Assembly: GCA_017531985.1 (NCBI GenBank) | Contig: JAFXJY010000033.1 | Coordinates: forward strand, 45,336 to 109,335 | From: Bacteroidaceae bacterium | GTDB lineage: Bacteria > Bacteroidota > Bacteroidia > Bacteroidales > Barnesiellaceae_A | DNA: 64,000 nucleotides | Reading direction: 5' to 3' | In this document: positions 37,442-47,341 of the stretch, piece after piece | Layout of the letters: each line of letters opens with the position of its first letter | Position numbering within the stretch: the first letter of the stretch is position 1 | Translations under genes and position numbers: made by a program | The notes under the pieces: generated by a model | Told to the model about the DNA's origin: nothing | What the model saw: only the letters and a program-made list of their open reading frames with translations | Databases searched by the model: none

Positions 37442-38209
37442 TTATAAATTGAATAATGATAGCGTGTTGTGAGTAGTAATGTTGTCAATCGTAGTAGGGT
37501 CAGAGTCGAGAATGGATGCTATGCGAGCTGCCATATAGGGGATGTAGGCCGGCTCGTTGCGTTTGCCTCGGTGGGGTGTGGGGGCGAGGTAAGGAGCATC
37601 GGTTTCGAGCAGTATGCGGTCATGCCCGATGGCTGTAACGAGCGACTCTAAATGAGCATTCTTGAATGTGACAATGCCGTTGATACCAAAGTACATATCG
37701 CCCACATCGCGACGGATGCGAGCCACGTCGTCGGGTGTGCCGGTGAAACTGTGAAATACACCTCGAATGGTGTTGTAGGGGAATTGTTGAAGGACTTCGA
37801 TGGTCGTATCGAGGGCTTCGCGACAATGGATGATGATGGGTAGGTCAAGCTCTCTTGCCCAAGTAATCTGAGTGGAGAAGGCATCGCATTGTTGTTGCTT
37901 GTAAGTCTTGTCCCAGTAGAGGTCGATACCTATCTCGCCCACAGCGATGTAGTGGTGTGAGTTGAATAGTTGTCGTATGCGAGATAGTTGCGAGAGGTAT
38001 TGCTCGTCGACCGATGTGGGATGTAATCCCATAGCTGCATGGCATTGAGTAGGGTATTGAAGGATGGTGTCATGCAGTGCATCGATGGATAGTGCATCGA
38101 CGTTGGGAAGTATCATTGAGGTGACACCGGCCGTCATGGCACGCTTGATGACGTCGTCGCGGTCGCTGTCAAACTCGGGCATGTATATGTGTGTGTGGCT
38201 GTCAATCAT
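37442..38209 (-). CDS. tatD: TatD-family metal-dependent hydrolase (DNase)
   Basis: The 255-residue TIM-barrel amidohydrolase has MIDSHTHIY (first His pair), AAMGLHPTSVDE, IAVGEIGIDLYWD (Glu), PIIIHCREALD, GVFHSFTG and LLETDAPYLAP (Asp), the full set of TatD metal ligands. TatD enzymes are 3'-5' exonucleases acting on DNA and RNA. It overlaps the upstream gene by four bases and ends 7 bases before pnuC. Confidence 0.95.
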   Translation of the reverse strand: MIDSHTHIYMPEFDSDRDDVIKRAMTAGVTSMILPNVDALSIDALHDTILQYPTQCHAAMGLHPTSVDEQYLSQLSRIRQLFNSHHYIAVGEIGIDLYWDKTYKQQQCDAFSTQITWARELDLPIIIHCREALDTTIEVLQQFPYNTIRGVFHSFTGTPDDVARIRRDVGDMYFGINGIVTFKNAHLESLVTAIGHDRILLETDAPYLAPTPHRGKRNEPAYIPYMAARIASILDSDPTTIDNITTHNTLSLFNL

Positions 38210-38907
38210 TGTGGACGGGTCTCATTCTTGCGATAATAGTATATAACACCGTATTCGCGACACTTGTTGAGTCGTTGTTCGTTGGGATAGTTGTTGTAGA
38301 ATTTTTCAACTTGGTTCCATATTTCGAGGATGATGGCATCAATCTCCGTCCGTAGAGCGTTGAGTTGTTCGAGCGAGCGTTCCATCTGTTTTTTGTATCG
38401 GTCGCGAGTGAAACGAGCTTCAACAAAGATGTCGTAGTGAACCTTAACCTTGGCTATGGTGGGGTTGTATATGGGTGTACCGCCACGACGTGACAGCCGT
38501 TCGTTCTCGCCATTGATGATGTGTTGTCCCCAGTCGACGATGGCCTGTTCGGTAGCGAGGTCGGGGAGTGTGAAGTCGTCGGGTTGAAGGTTGTATAACA
38601 GTTTGTACTCGGCTTTGATCTCGTTGCGAATGACAGTCATGTTGAGTACTTGAATGAAATGCGATGTGTAGAGTCGAGCCATTTTGGTCAATGGATGAAA
38701 TTGCTTGTTGCACTTGGCAAGTTCATCGTAGTGAAACCTGAATTGCTTGACAGCAGTCTTGAAGCGATTGAGAGCCACACGAGCCTCATTGAGGATGCGG
38801 AATGAGGCAGGTTGGCAATCGGGAGTCTGTCGCAACTCCATGTTTAATGCTTTCTCGAGCGTTGCGATGCGTGCGGCATCGGTGTTGGGAAGTCGACGGT
38901 AGGGCAT
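38206..38907 (-). CDS. Conserved-looking helical protein of unknown function
   Basis: The 233-residue cytoplasmic protein is predicted helical and contains NMELRQTPDCQPASFRIL, NRFKTAVKQFRFHYDELAK and a C-terminal coiled stretch (RYKKQMERSLEQLNALRTEI). It has neither a signal peptide nor a membrane helix. It lies one base after the polyprenyl synthase stop and overlaps tatD by four bases. I do not recognise a domain. Confidence 0.8.
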   Translation of the reverse strand: MPYRRLPNTDAARIATLEKALNMELRQTPDCQPASFRILNEARVALNRFKTAVKQFRFHYDELAKCNKQFHPLTKMARLYTSHFIQVLNMTVIRNEIKAEYKLLYNLQPDDFTLPDLATEQAIVDWGQHIINGENERLSRRGGTPIYNPTIAKVKVHYDIFVEARFTRDRYKKQMERSLEQLNALRTEIDAIILEIWNQVEKFYNNYPNEQRLNKCREYGVIYYYRKNETRPQ

Positions 38908-38908
38908 A

Positions 38909-39886
38909 TTAGTGGTTGCGATTCATCAGTGATTGTGCTAATGCGATAAGTGGCATTTTTCGTTCTTCGGGGACGAGGATTTCTTCGATGCAAGTAAGAG
39001 CAGCGTTGTAGTATTCTTCCATCTTGTTGCGACACACGATGTCGATGCCAATGTTGTCGTAAACCTGACGGACAGCATCGATTTTCTCGCGAGGTTCAAC
39101 GTCGTTGTTGCCGATGTAGTGTTGCAAGGTCTCGAGGTCGCTGCCTTGTGCCAGTCGTTGAGCTTCGATGAGCATGAATGTTTTCTTATCGTTGAGAATG
39201 TCACCGCCTAAGTTTTTGCCGAATATGATGGGGTCGCCATATACATCGAGGTAGTCGTCTTGCAGCTGGAAGGCGAGTCCCAGATTTTCGCCGAAGCGGT
39301 ATATGGCATCGGCTTGTGCAACGGGAGCTCCGGCAATAATGGCACCAACTTTGAGGGCACATCCGAGCAGGACGGCAGTTTTGAGTCGAATCATTTCGAT
39401 GTATTCGTCGGTCGAGACGTCGGAACGAGTCTCAAACTCCATATCGAATTGTTGTCCTTCGCATATTTCGAGCGAAGTTTTGAGGAAAACATCGAGAATG
39501 GCAGGCATCAGTCGCGGTGGTACTTGTGTCATCTGCTGTGTAGCCATGATTTGCATGGCATCGCCCGAGAGGATAGCATGGTTTTCGTCCCACACATGGT
39601 GTACTGTGGGTTTGCCTCTACGCAACTCGGACTTGTCCATGACATCGTCATGAAGGAGCGTGAAATTGTGAAAAATTTCGAGACCGATGGCTGGTTTGAG
39701 AGCTTGGTTGATGTCGCCGGCAAATAGGTCGCAGGCCATGAGTGTGAGTATGGGACGAATGCGTTTGCCTCCGAGCGAAAGTTCGTATCGAATGGGGGCG
39801 TAGAGTTCGTCGGGAGTTTGTGGATAATTGATTCGATCTAATGTCTCGTTGATGAGATCTAAATATTGAGAGATGTATTTTTCCAT
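38909..39886 (-). CDS. Polyprenyl diphosphate synthase (trans-isoprenyl type)
   Basis: The 325-residue protein carries LGGKRIRPILTLMA, the first Asp motif LLHDDVMDKSELRRGKPTVH (DDxxD) near residue 85, and the second QLQDDYLDVYGD near 215, the two magnesium-binding sites of the family. KNLGGDILNDKKTFM follows. It lengthens allylic diphosphates with IPP; product chain length cannot be read safely, so quinone side-chain or geranylgeranyl/farnesyl synthesis are both possible. It lies 33 bases after the coiled-coil gene. Confidence 0.95.
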   Translation of the reverse strand: MEKYISQYLDLINETLDRINYPQTPDELYAPIRYELSLGGKRIRPILTLMACDLFAGDINQALKPAIGLEIFHNFTLLHDDVMDKSELRRGKPTVHHVWDENHAILSGDAMQIMATQQMTQVPPRLMPAILDVFLKTSLEICEGQQFDMEFETRSDVSTDEYIEMIRLKTAVLLGCALKVGAIIAGAPVAQADAIYRFGENLGLAFQLQDDYLDVYGDPIIFGKNLGGDILNDKKTFMLIEAQRLAQGSDLETLQHYIGNNDVEPREKIDAVRQVYDNIGIDIVCRNKMEEYYNAALTCIEEILVPEERKMPLIALAQSLMNRNH

Positions 39887-39919
39887 ATATGAGAGATTGA
39901 ATTTGTGAATATAAAAATC

Positions 39920-41938
39920 TTACCAGAGGCTCATTTGAGAAGAAGATTCTTCTCGACCGGCACGACGCTCTTTCTCGGCTTGTCGTTGTTGTTCTTCTTC
40001 TTCGCGTTGCATGCGTTCTTCTTCTTCGCGACGACGAGCTTCTTCTTCAAGGCTGTCGGGTTGAACAGGAACCATCCAGTTGATAAACTGGTCGAGCTCG
40101 GCTTCCATTTCGTTGTCGTTGTCGAATGAGATGTCGGCAGGAGTGTCGATGTTGTTGAGTTTGTTTTCGAGGGCTGCAATGCGATTTTCGTAGGTTTTGT
40201 TCTGCGAACGAAGAGTAGCCGTTTGTGATACAAGCTCTTTGCGTTGTTGTTTGAGAGCCTCAATCATGGCATTGGCCTTGTTGAGAGCTTCGCTGTCGAC
40301 CGAAGTGGCCGGAGAGGAGGCAACTTCGTTGCGAACTTGCAGGAGTTGCTCTCGTAACGCATCGTTATCGCGAGAGAGATTTTCGAGTTTTTTAGATAAT
40401 TTTTTGTTCTCGCTATCGATGAGGTTGTACTCTTGTGAGGCTTGATGTTGTTCTTCAATAAGTCGCTCTTTCTCTTGCGAGAGTTGTTTGTTTTCTTGTG
40501 ATAGGGTGTTGTGGCTTGTGCGATAATGTTCGAGTTCTTGTTGACATTTTTCGAGTTGCGATGTTGTGTCCTCAATCTTCTCGAGGTGTGTGTGGATTTT
40601 TTCGTTGGCAGCATCAAGTCTACTCTGCATGGAGTGGAGCTTGTCTTGTAGTTCTTTGTTCTGTGATTGAGCAGTATCGGCAGTTTCGCTCAGTCGGGCG
40701 TTGGCTGCATCGAGTTGTTGTTTCAGCTCGCTGTAAGCGACAGCTTTTTCATCGAGTTGTTGTTTCAGCTCGTTGTAAGCTAAGATCTTTTCGTCAACTT
40801 GCAGTTGCAGCTCACTGTAAGCGGCAGCCTTCGCGTCGAGTTGTTGTGCGAGTTGGTTATTCTTCTCTTTTACTTCTTCTTGTTGCTTGGTGAGGGTGTC
40901 TATTAGTGAGGCATTCTCGGAGTCGGCTGTGGCGATGCGTTCTCGGCTTTCATCGAGTTGTTGTTTCAGCTCGTTGTAAGCTAAGATCTTTTCGTCAACT
41001 TGCAGTTGCAGCTCACTGTAAGCGGCAGTTTTTGCGTCGAGTTGTTGTCGAGTTTCATCGAACTGTTGTCGGACTTCACCAAGCTGTTGTTGAGTTTCGC
41101 CAAGTTGTTGTTGGAGGTTCTGTGACGAGGAGTTCAGGTCACTGAGTTGTTGTTGAAGAGAATCGATGAGTTTGTTTTTCTCATTGATTTCTTGTTCAAT
41201 TTGTGGCGATGGAGTGTTGTTGTTGCGTAGTTCTTGAACGACTTGTAGCAGGCGTTTAATCTCTTCGTTGGCATTGTCGAGTTCTTCTTGCTTGACACCC
41301 GAAACTTTGAGTTTATTGATGAGGCTTTTGTTCTCAATTTCGTATTGTTCTTTCTCGGCTTCGAGTGTGGCAATGCGAGAGTCCATGTCGTGAACTTTCT
41401 CGTTCAAGGCACGTTTTTGACGCTCGGCACTGAGTTGTTGGTTTTTTATTTCGGTCTTTTGTTCTTCGAGTTCGATCGTGCGACGTTTCAGGGCTTGCAT
41501 GTCCTCTTCGATTTTGCGTCGCGAAGCGGCAATGGCATTTTCCGATTGTTGTCGAGCTTCGTGGTTGAGCTTTTCGACATATTGGGTAAATGAGTCGCCG
41601 AGATGTTGGTATATGTATTTCTTTTCGCTTTCGATATCGATGCAGTTACGCACGAAGTCGGGGAAAGAGGCATTGATAAGTTCTACGACCTTGTCGAGCA
41701 GCGTATCGGGGAGTATGGGAGTGTCGGTTGTTGTTTTGCTGTCGGGAGTAGAGTTGTTGACAGAGGTATTGTTTGTGTTGTTTTTATTGTCGGACGATGA
41801 TTGATTAAGCTCTTTGTCGGAGCCGGAGCCGTTTAGACCGGTAGCATAGGTTATGTCTTTGGCAGTATAGATGTGGTCATCTTCTTCGTTGTCATTGCCG
41901 AAGCCGAGAGCTCTGAGTGATTTTTTTAAAAATGACAT
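39920..41938 (-). CDS. Long coiled-coil protein with 14-residue repeats
   Basis: The 672-residue protein has a short N terminus (MSFLKKSLRALGFGND), a low-complexity Asn/Ser/Thr/Asp linker (about 40-75), a small folded segment with LLDKVVELINASFPDFVRN, then a coiled coil from about 130 to 575 and a charged tail (EEEARRREEEERMQREEEEQ) ending SSSQMSLW. It has neither a signal peptide nor a membrane helix. Units of 14 residues (QQLDEKAVAYSELK type) occur several times, and two 98-bp blocks (40750-40847 and 40951-41048) are nearly identical. Its function is unknown; a structural or cell-division role would be a guess. Confidence 0.85.
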   Translation of the reverse strand: MSFLKKSLRALGFGNDNEEDDHIYTAKDITYATGLNGSGSDKELNQSSSDNKNNTNNTSVNNSTPDSKTTTDTPILPDTLLDKVVELINASFPDFVRNCIDIESEKKYIYQHLGDSFTQYVEKLNHEARQQSENAIAASRRKIEEDMQALKRRTIELEEQKTEIKNQQLSAERQKRALNEKVHDMDSRIATLEAEKEQYEIENKSLINKLKVSGVKQEELDNANEEIKRLLQVVQELRNNNTPSPQIEQEINEKNKLIDSLQQQLSDLNSSSQNLQQQLGETQQQLGEVRQQFDETRQQLDAKTAAYSELQLQVDEKILAYNELKQQLDESRERIATADSENASLIDTLTKQQEEVKEKNNQLAQQLDAKAAAYSELQLQVDEKILAYNELKQQLDEKAVAYSELKQQLDAANARLSETADTAQSQNKELQDKLHSMQSRLDAANEKIHTHLEKIEDTTSQLEKCQQELEHYRTSHNTLSQENKQLSQEKERLIEEQHQASQEYNLIDSENKKLSKKLENLSRDNDALREQLLQVRNEVASSPATSVDSEALNKANAMIEALKQQRKELVSQTATLRSQNKTYENRIAALENKLNNIDTPADISFDNDNEMEAELDQFINWMVPVQPDSLEEEARRREEEERMQREEEEQQRQAEKERRAGREESSSQMSLW

Positions 41939-42314
41939 ATTATATAATGTATAATGTGAATAAATAGTATTGTTATCCTTTCGGGTCGGTAAAGGTACGA
42001 TTTATTTTTGCTATTTCCTTGATAAAAGTCACATAATTTATGCGAATGTGATTTTTATGTTTGATAACAGGTGTGCGTAGCAGGGGGTGTATGAGGTGTG
42101 TTGTTTGGTGTATTGCGTTGATAGATAGGTAGTTGGTGTGTTTTTGGGAGTGCGGACGGATGGTCGTGTTTGATGTGAGTGTAGTAGAGCGATTGCACGA
42201 CAAATTGTGGTGAGAGACAGCTGTGTTGATAAGAAAAGTAGAATGTTGTAGAGGTGTAAAAAAAGGTGTAAAACGGGAGTGGAAAATTTTTATTGGTCAA
42301 AATTATTAAAAAAA
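41939..42314. other. Intergenic stretch before gdhA
   Basis: The spacer between divergent genes holds a possible minus-strand promoter element (TACCTTTA, 41997-41990) for the coiled-coil gene. The rest, G/T-rich on plus, shows no gene, repeat copy or convincing RNA. Confidence 0.4.
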
Positions 42315-42346
42315 TTTGTTTTTTCAATAATGTCTCCGTACATTTG
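42315..42346 (+). promoter_or_regulatory. Promoter of gdhA
   Basis: TTTG (42315-42318), 20 bases, TACATTTG (42339-42346) is a full match to the Bacteroidota consensus. The leader to the ATG is about 60 bases. Confidence 0.75.
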
Positions 42347-42412
42347 TGGTAGATTTGTAGCAAGAATAATTTTAAGCACAAACCTCAATATTAATCTAAT
42401 AAAATTAGTACA

Positions 42413-43756
<1,344 letters not shown>

Positions 43757-43775
43757 TAAATACGACCTATACACA

Positions 43776-43809
43776 CAGACATATCGAGGCTTTGGCCTCG
43801 GTATGTCTG
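43776..43809 (+). terminator. Hairpin after gdhA
   Basis: CAGACATATCGAGGC (43776-43790) pairs with GCCTCGGTATGTCTG (43795-43809) with one G-U pair. There is no T run, so it may be a processing or Rho-assisted end. Confidence 0.6.
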
Positions 43810-43879
43810 CTACTATAAATAGAGATTATAAATATAGTCTTGACTAAAAAACAACAAATAAAATAAAAAAGGAACATTT

Positions 43880-44962
43880 ATGAAAAAACACAATTTTAAC
43901 GCAGGACCCTGCGTATTGCCCAGACAAGCTGTAGAGTCTGCCATCGAGGCTATCCGTGATTTTGACGGAACCGGTATCGGTCTTTTGGAAATTTCACACC
44001 GTACACCCGGATGGGAGCGCATCATGGCTGAGACTGAGCAATTGTGGCGCGAGTTGTTGAACATCCCCGAGGAGTATGCAGTATTCTTTGTAGGTGGTGG
44101 TGCATCAACACAATTCTTCCAAGTTCCCGCTAACTTGTTGAAAAACAAAGCTGCTTATTTGCAAACAGGTGTTTGGGCTAAGAAAGCTGCCAAAGAGGCA
44201 AAATATTATGGAGATGTAGAGATTGTAGCTTCATCGGAAGACAAGAACTACACTTACATACCCAAAGATTATACTATCCCCGCTGATGCCGATTACTTCC
44301 ACATCACAACCAACAACACAATCTACGGTACAGAGATTCACGAAGATATCGACTGCCCCATCACATTGGTAGCTGATATGTCATCGGATATCATGTCTCG
44401 TCCTGTTGATGTGAAGAAATATGGTATGATCTATGGTGGTGCTCAAAAGAACGTAGGTCCCGCTGGTGTAACATTTGTAATCATCCGCAAAGACCTTCTC
44501 GGTAGCTCAGAGCGCAAATTGCAAACTATGGTTGACTATTCAACACACTATCCCGAAGAGGCTCGCAACCGTTCAATGTTCAATACACCTCCCGTATTGC
44601 CTATCTTCGTTATGCACGAAACATTGAAGTGGGTGAAAGAACTCGGTGGTGTTGAGGTAATGTACAAGATGAACAAAGAGAAAGCCGAGTTGCTCTACAA
44701 CGAGATCGACCGCAACTCAATGTTTGTAGGTACAGCTGTTAAGGAAGACCGTTCATTGATGAACGTATGCTTCGTAATGGCTCCCGGTAAAGAGGCCTTG
44801 CAAGACGAGTTCTTTGCATTTGCCAAAGAGCGCGGTATGGTAGGTATCAAGGGTCACCGCTCGGTAGGTGGTTTCCGTGCTTCACTCTACAACGCATGTC
44901 CCAAAGAGTCGGTTGAGGCATTGGTAGCTTGCATGCAAGAGTTTGAAAACCTCCACAAATAA
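43880..44962 (+). CDS. serC: Phosphoserine aminotransferase
   Basis: The 360-residue PLP enzyme makes 3-phosphoserine from 3-phosphohydroxypyruvate. It opens [18 protein letters not shown], has [55 protein letters not shown] and the PLP-lysine segment [16 protein letters not shown], then [15 protein letters not shown] near the C terminus. It lies 94 bases before serA and the pair forms the serine pathway unit. Confidence 0.98.
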   Translation: MKKHNFNAGPCVLPRQAVESAIEAIRDFDGTGIGLLEISHRTPGWERIMAETEQLWRELLNIPEEYAVFFVGGGASTQFFQVPANLLKNKAAYLQTGVWAKKAAKEAKYYGDVEIVASSEDKNYTYIPKDYTIPADADYFHITTNNTIYGTEIHEDIDCPITLVADMSSDIMSRPVDVKKYGMIYGGAQKNVGPAGVTFVIIRKDLLGSSERKLQTMVDYSTHYPEEARNRSMFNTPPVLPIFVMHETLKWVKELGGVEVMYKMNKEKAELLYNEIDRNSMFVGTAVKEDRSLMNVCFVMAPGKEALQDEFFAFAKERGMVGIKGHRSVGGFRASLYNACPKESVEALVACMQEFENLHK

Positions 44963-44992
44963 TAAACCTGTATAATACAGAAAAAATATTTT

Positions 44993-45026
44993 TGCGTCGC
45001 CATGCGGGCCACTGCGTGGTGGCGCA
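44993..45026 (+). promoter_or_regulatory. Strong hairpin between serC and serA
   Basis: TGCGTCGCCATGCGG (44993-45007) pairs over 15 bp, allowing G-U pairs, with CTGCGTGGTGGCGCA (45012-45026) around a 4-base loop, 30 bases before the serA start. It may be an attenuator, partial terminator or RNA-stability element. Confidence 0.55.
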
Positions 45027-45056
45027 TTTAACCAAATAAAAAAGCAATTTTTTGTA

Positions 45057-45977
45057 ATGAAAATTCTTGTTGCCACCGAAAAACCCTTTGCAGCAGTAGC
45101 TGTTAAAGGTATTCGTGAAGTGATTGAGGCTGCCGGTGCAGAACTCGTATTGCTCGAAAAGTACACAGAGAAGGCTCAACTCCTTGCAGCTGTAGCCGAT
45201 GTAGATGGTATCATTATCCGCAGTGATAAAGTTGATGCAGAGGTATTGGATGCTGCTAAGAACTTGAAGATTGTAGTACGTGCAGGTGCAGGTTACGATA
45301 ACGTAGACCTCGAGGCTGCAACAGCACACAATGTGTGTGTAATGAACACACCCGGTCAAAACTCTAACGCTGTTGCCGAGCTCGCACTCGGTATGATGGT
45401 GATGATGGCTCGTAACCAATACGATGGTACATCGGGTACAGAGTTGAAGGGCAAAACATTGGGTATCCACGCTTTCGGTCAAGTAGGTCGTAACGTGGCT
45501 CGTATAGCTCAAGGTTTCGGTATGGATGTGTATGCATTTGACCCCTTCTGCCCCGCAGAGGCAATTGCTGCTGCAGGTGTTAAGCCCGTAGAGAGCGTAG
45601 AGGAGTTGTATCGCAATTGCCAATATGTTTCGTTGCACATTCCTGCAACTGCCGAGACTAAAAACTCTATCAACTACTCACTTACTTCTATCATGCCCAA
45701 GGGTGCTATGCTCGTGAATACTGCTCGTAAAGAGGTTATCAACGAGGCAGACCTTGTGCGCATTATGGAAGAGCGTGCCGACTTCCGTTACACATCGGAT
45801 ATCGCTCCCGCTAACCTTGATGAGTTGAAGGAGAAATTTGGCAATCGCGTGTTTGCTACACCTAAGAAAATGGGTGCTCAAACAGCCGAGGCTAATATCA
45901 ACGCCGGTATTGCTGCCGCTCACCAAACTATCGGTTTCTTGCGCGATGGTATTGAGAAATTCCGCGTAAACAAGTAA
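45057..45977 (+). CDS. serA: D-3-phosphoglycerate dehydrogenase, short form
   Basis: The 306-residue D-isomer-specific 2-hydroxyacid dehydrogenase starts serine synthesis. It has RAGAGYDNVDLEAAT, NTPGQNSNAVAELALG, the NAD motif LGIHAFGQVGRNVARIAQGFG, VSLHIPATAETKNSIN and NTARKEVINEADL. The usual catalytic His region is changed near the end (TPKKMGAQTAEAN instead of a clear HIG block), a pattern known in Bacteroidota SerA. It lacks the ACT regulatory domain of longer SerA proteins. Confidence 0.93.
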   Translation: MKILVATEKPFAAVAVKGIREVIEAAGAELVLLEKYTEKAQLLAAVADVDGIIIRSDKVDAEVLDAAKNLKIVVRAGAGYDNVDLEAATAHNVCVMNTPGQNSNAVAELALGMMVMMARNQYDGTSGTELKGKTLGIHAFGQVGRNVARIAQGFGMDVYAFDPFCPAEAIAAAGVKPVESVEELYRNCQYVSLHIPATAETKNSINYSLTSIMPKGAMLVNTARKEVINEADLVRIMEERADFRYTSDIAPANLDELKEKFGNRVFATPKKMGAQTAEANINAGIAAAHQTIGFLRDGIEKFRVNK

Positions 45978-46003
45978 TTGAGCGTACAGAAGGCCAAAAA
46001 CAA

Positions 46004-46042
46004 AATCGCACTGCCCGGTGAAGGGTGGTGCGATTATTTTTT
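46004..46042 (+). terminator. Rho-independent terminator after serA
   Basis: AATCGCACTGCCC (46004-46016) pairs with GGGTGGTGCGATT (46023-46035), followed by ATTTTTTG. Confidence 0.85.
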
Positions 46043-46072
46043 GTGATGGTGTGTATAGGGTGTGATAAGTTG

Positions 46073-46690
46073 TTAAAGGAGTTTTTCGATATCTTCTTGG
46101 ATTTTGTTCATATCGGCTGTGGGTTCGTATCGGGCTATGACATTGCCATTGCGATCGATGAGGAACTTGGTAAAGTTCCATTTGATGTCGGGCTTGGATG
46201 CGTATAGAGAGTCTTGTTGTAGAAGTCTTGCGTGCAGAATATGGGCTTTTTCATGAGAGAAATCAAATCCATTGAAACCTTGTTGGCTCTTGAGCCATGT
46301 GTATAGAGGGTGTTCGTTTACGCCGTTTACTTCAATCTCTTGCAGTTGTGCAAAATGAGTGTCGTAGTTGAGTTGGCAGAAAGCAGTAGTCTCTTCGTCG
46401 CTTTCGGGTGATTGTCCTCCAAATTGGTTGCATGGGAAATCAAGAATTTCAAGACCTTTACGGTTGTATTGCTTGTGAAGATTTTCGAGTTGTGAGTATT
46501 GAGGGGTAAAACCACACCGAGTAGCTGTGTTGACGATGAGAACGACTTTTCCTTTGTAAGTGTCGAGAGGAAGAGTTGTGTTGTCTTGTTGAGTTATTTG
46601 AAAGTCGTAGAGGTTGGTTGTATCTTGCTTATTGGAGCATGATAGTATAGATAGTGCCATGAGGGCAATGGTGATGATACGTGTATACAT
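46073..46690 (-). CDS. Glutathione peroxidase family protein, lipoprotein form
   Basis: The 205-residue protein starts with a lipoprotein signal (IITIALMALSILSC, Cys18). The GPx fold shows VLIVNTATRCGFTPQYSQLE with the catalytic Cys, LDFPCNQFGGQSPES with Gln, and IKWNFTKFLID with Trp and Asn, completing the catalytic tetrad. It reduces peroxides, most likely with thioredoxin as donor because the sequence is of the CysGPx type. It lies 26 bases after a secreted thioredoxin-like gene on the same strand. Confidence 0.94.
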   Translation of the reverse strand: MYTRIITIALMALSILSCSNKQDTTNLYDFQITQQDNTTLPLDTYKGKVVLIVNTATRCGFTPQYSQLENLHKQYNRKGLEILDFPCNQFGGQSPESDEETTAFCQLNYDTHFAQLQEIEVNGVNEHPLYTWLKSQQGFNGFDFSHEKAHILHARLLQQDSLYASKPDIKWNFTKFLIDRNGNVIARYEPTADMNKIQEDIEKLL

Positions 46691-46716
46691 GATTGTATGG
46701 TGTTAAAGAGTATGTT

Positions 46717-47139
46717 TTATAATAGGATGTCGCGTATGAGTTTTTCAAATTCATCGGCCGAGTATGCACCAATAGTTCCTTGAGGCTCGCCGTCGGTGGG
46801 ACAGAATAGGAATGCGGGGATGGATGATACTCTGAATAGAGCGGCCAATTCTTTTTCTTTATCGACATCGACTTTGTAAATAATGATTTTTCCTTTGTAC
46901 TTAGAAGCCAAATTCTTGAGTATGGGTTCCATTTTACGGCAAGGAGCGCACCACTTGGCGTTGAAGTCTATAACGCATGGGATGGTGTCGTTGTAGGTCC
47001 ATGATTGGGGGTTTTTCTCGTAGTTCCATATTTTTTCGAGAAATTGTTGCTTGTTGAGTTCAATGACTGATTGTGCATGTGAGAAAGATGCACACATTGC
47101 TATAAATAAAGATGTAATAATAAGTGCTGTTCTTTTCAT
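46717..47139 (-). CDS. Periplasmic thioredoxin-like protein
   Basis: The 140-residue protein has a signal peptide ending SFSHAQ and a thioredoxin domain with active site DFNAKWCAPCRKMEPIL (CAPC), YKVDVDKEKELAALF and the cis-Pro strand SSIPAFLFCP. It probably reduces the neighbouring peroxidase or other envelope proteins. It is first in a two-gene unit driven by the promoter at 47181-47212. Confidence 0.93.
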   Translation of the reverse strand: MKRTALIITSLFIAMCASFSHAQSVIELNKQQFLEKIWNYEKNPQSWTYNDTIPCVIDFNAKWCAPCRKMEPILKNLASKYKGKIIIYKVDVDKEKELAALFRVSSIPAFLFCPTDGEPQGTIGAYSADEFEKLIRDILL

Positions 47140-47180
47140 TTTTTGATATTTTATATGTTGTTTTATGTACTAAATTGTTT

Positions 47181-47212
47181 CAAAGATATATTATTCTTTG
47201 TCAAAAATCAAA
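47181..47212 (-). promoter_or_regulatory. Promoter of the thioredoxin-peroxidase pair
   Basis: On the minus strand TTTG (47212-47209), 20 bases, TATCTTTG (47188-47181) is a full consensus match. Confidence 0.75.
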
Positions 47213-47247
47213 TAATTTAATATTTATTACAAGAATGGGTGTGTTTG

Positions 47248-47279
47248 TTTGTAAATTTTTTCTGTTTTTTGTATCTTCG
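47248..47279 (+). promoter_or_regulatory. Promoter of the T9SS cargo gene
   Basis: TTTG (47248-47251), 20 bases, TATCTTCG (47272-47279), one base off the consensus, 62 bases before the ATG. Confidence 0.65.
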
Positions 47280-47341
47280 CCCAAAACATGGTACAAAAGA
47301 GCGAAAATGAGATATATTTTTAAACCAAAAAACATAAAAGT

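Noticed and set aside
40498..41145. Plus-strand frames opposite the coiled-coil gene with Val/Arg-rich repeats
   Set aside because: They mirror the coiled-coil repeats in another frame. The minus-strand gene is complete and in operon context.
37435..42000. TPP riboswitch for the thiamine genes
   Set aside because: I looked for CTGAGA and ACCTGATC-type blocks upstream of pnuC and before the minus-strand operon and saw none in a convincing arrangement.
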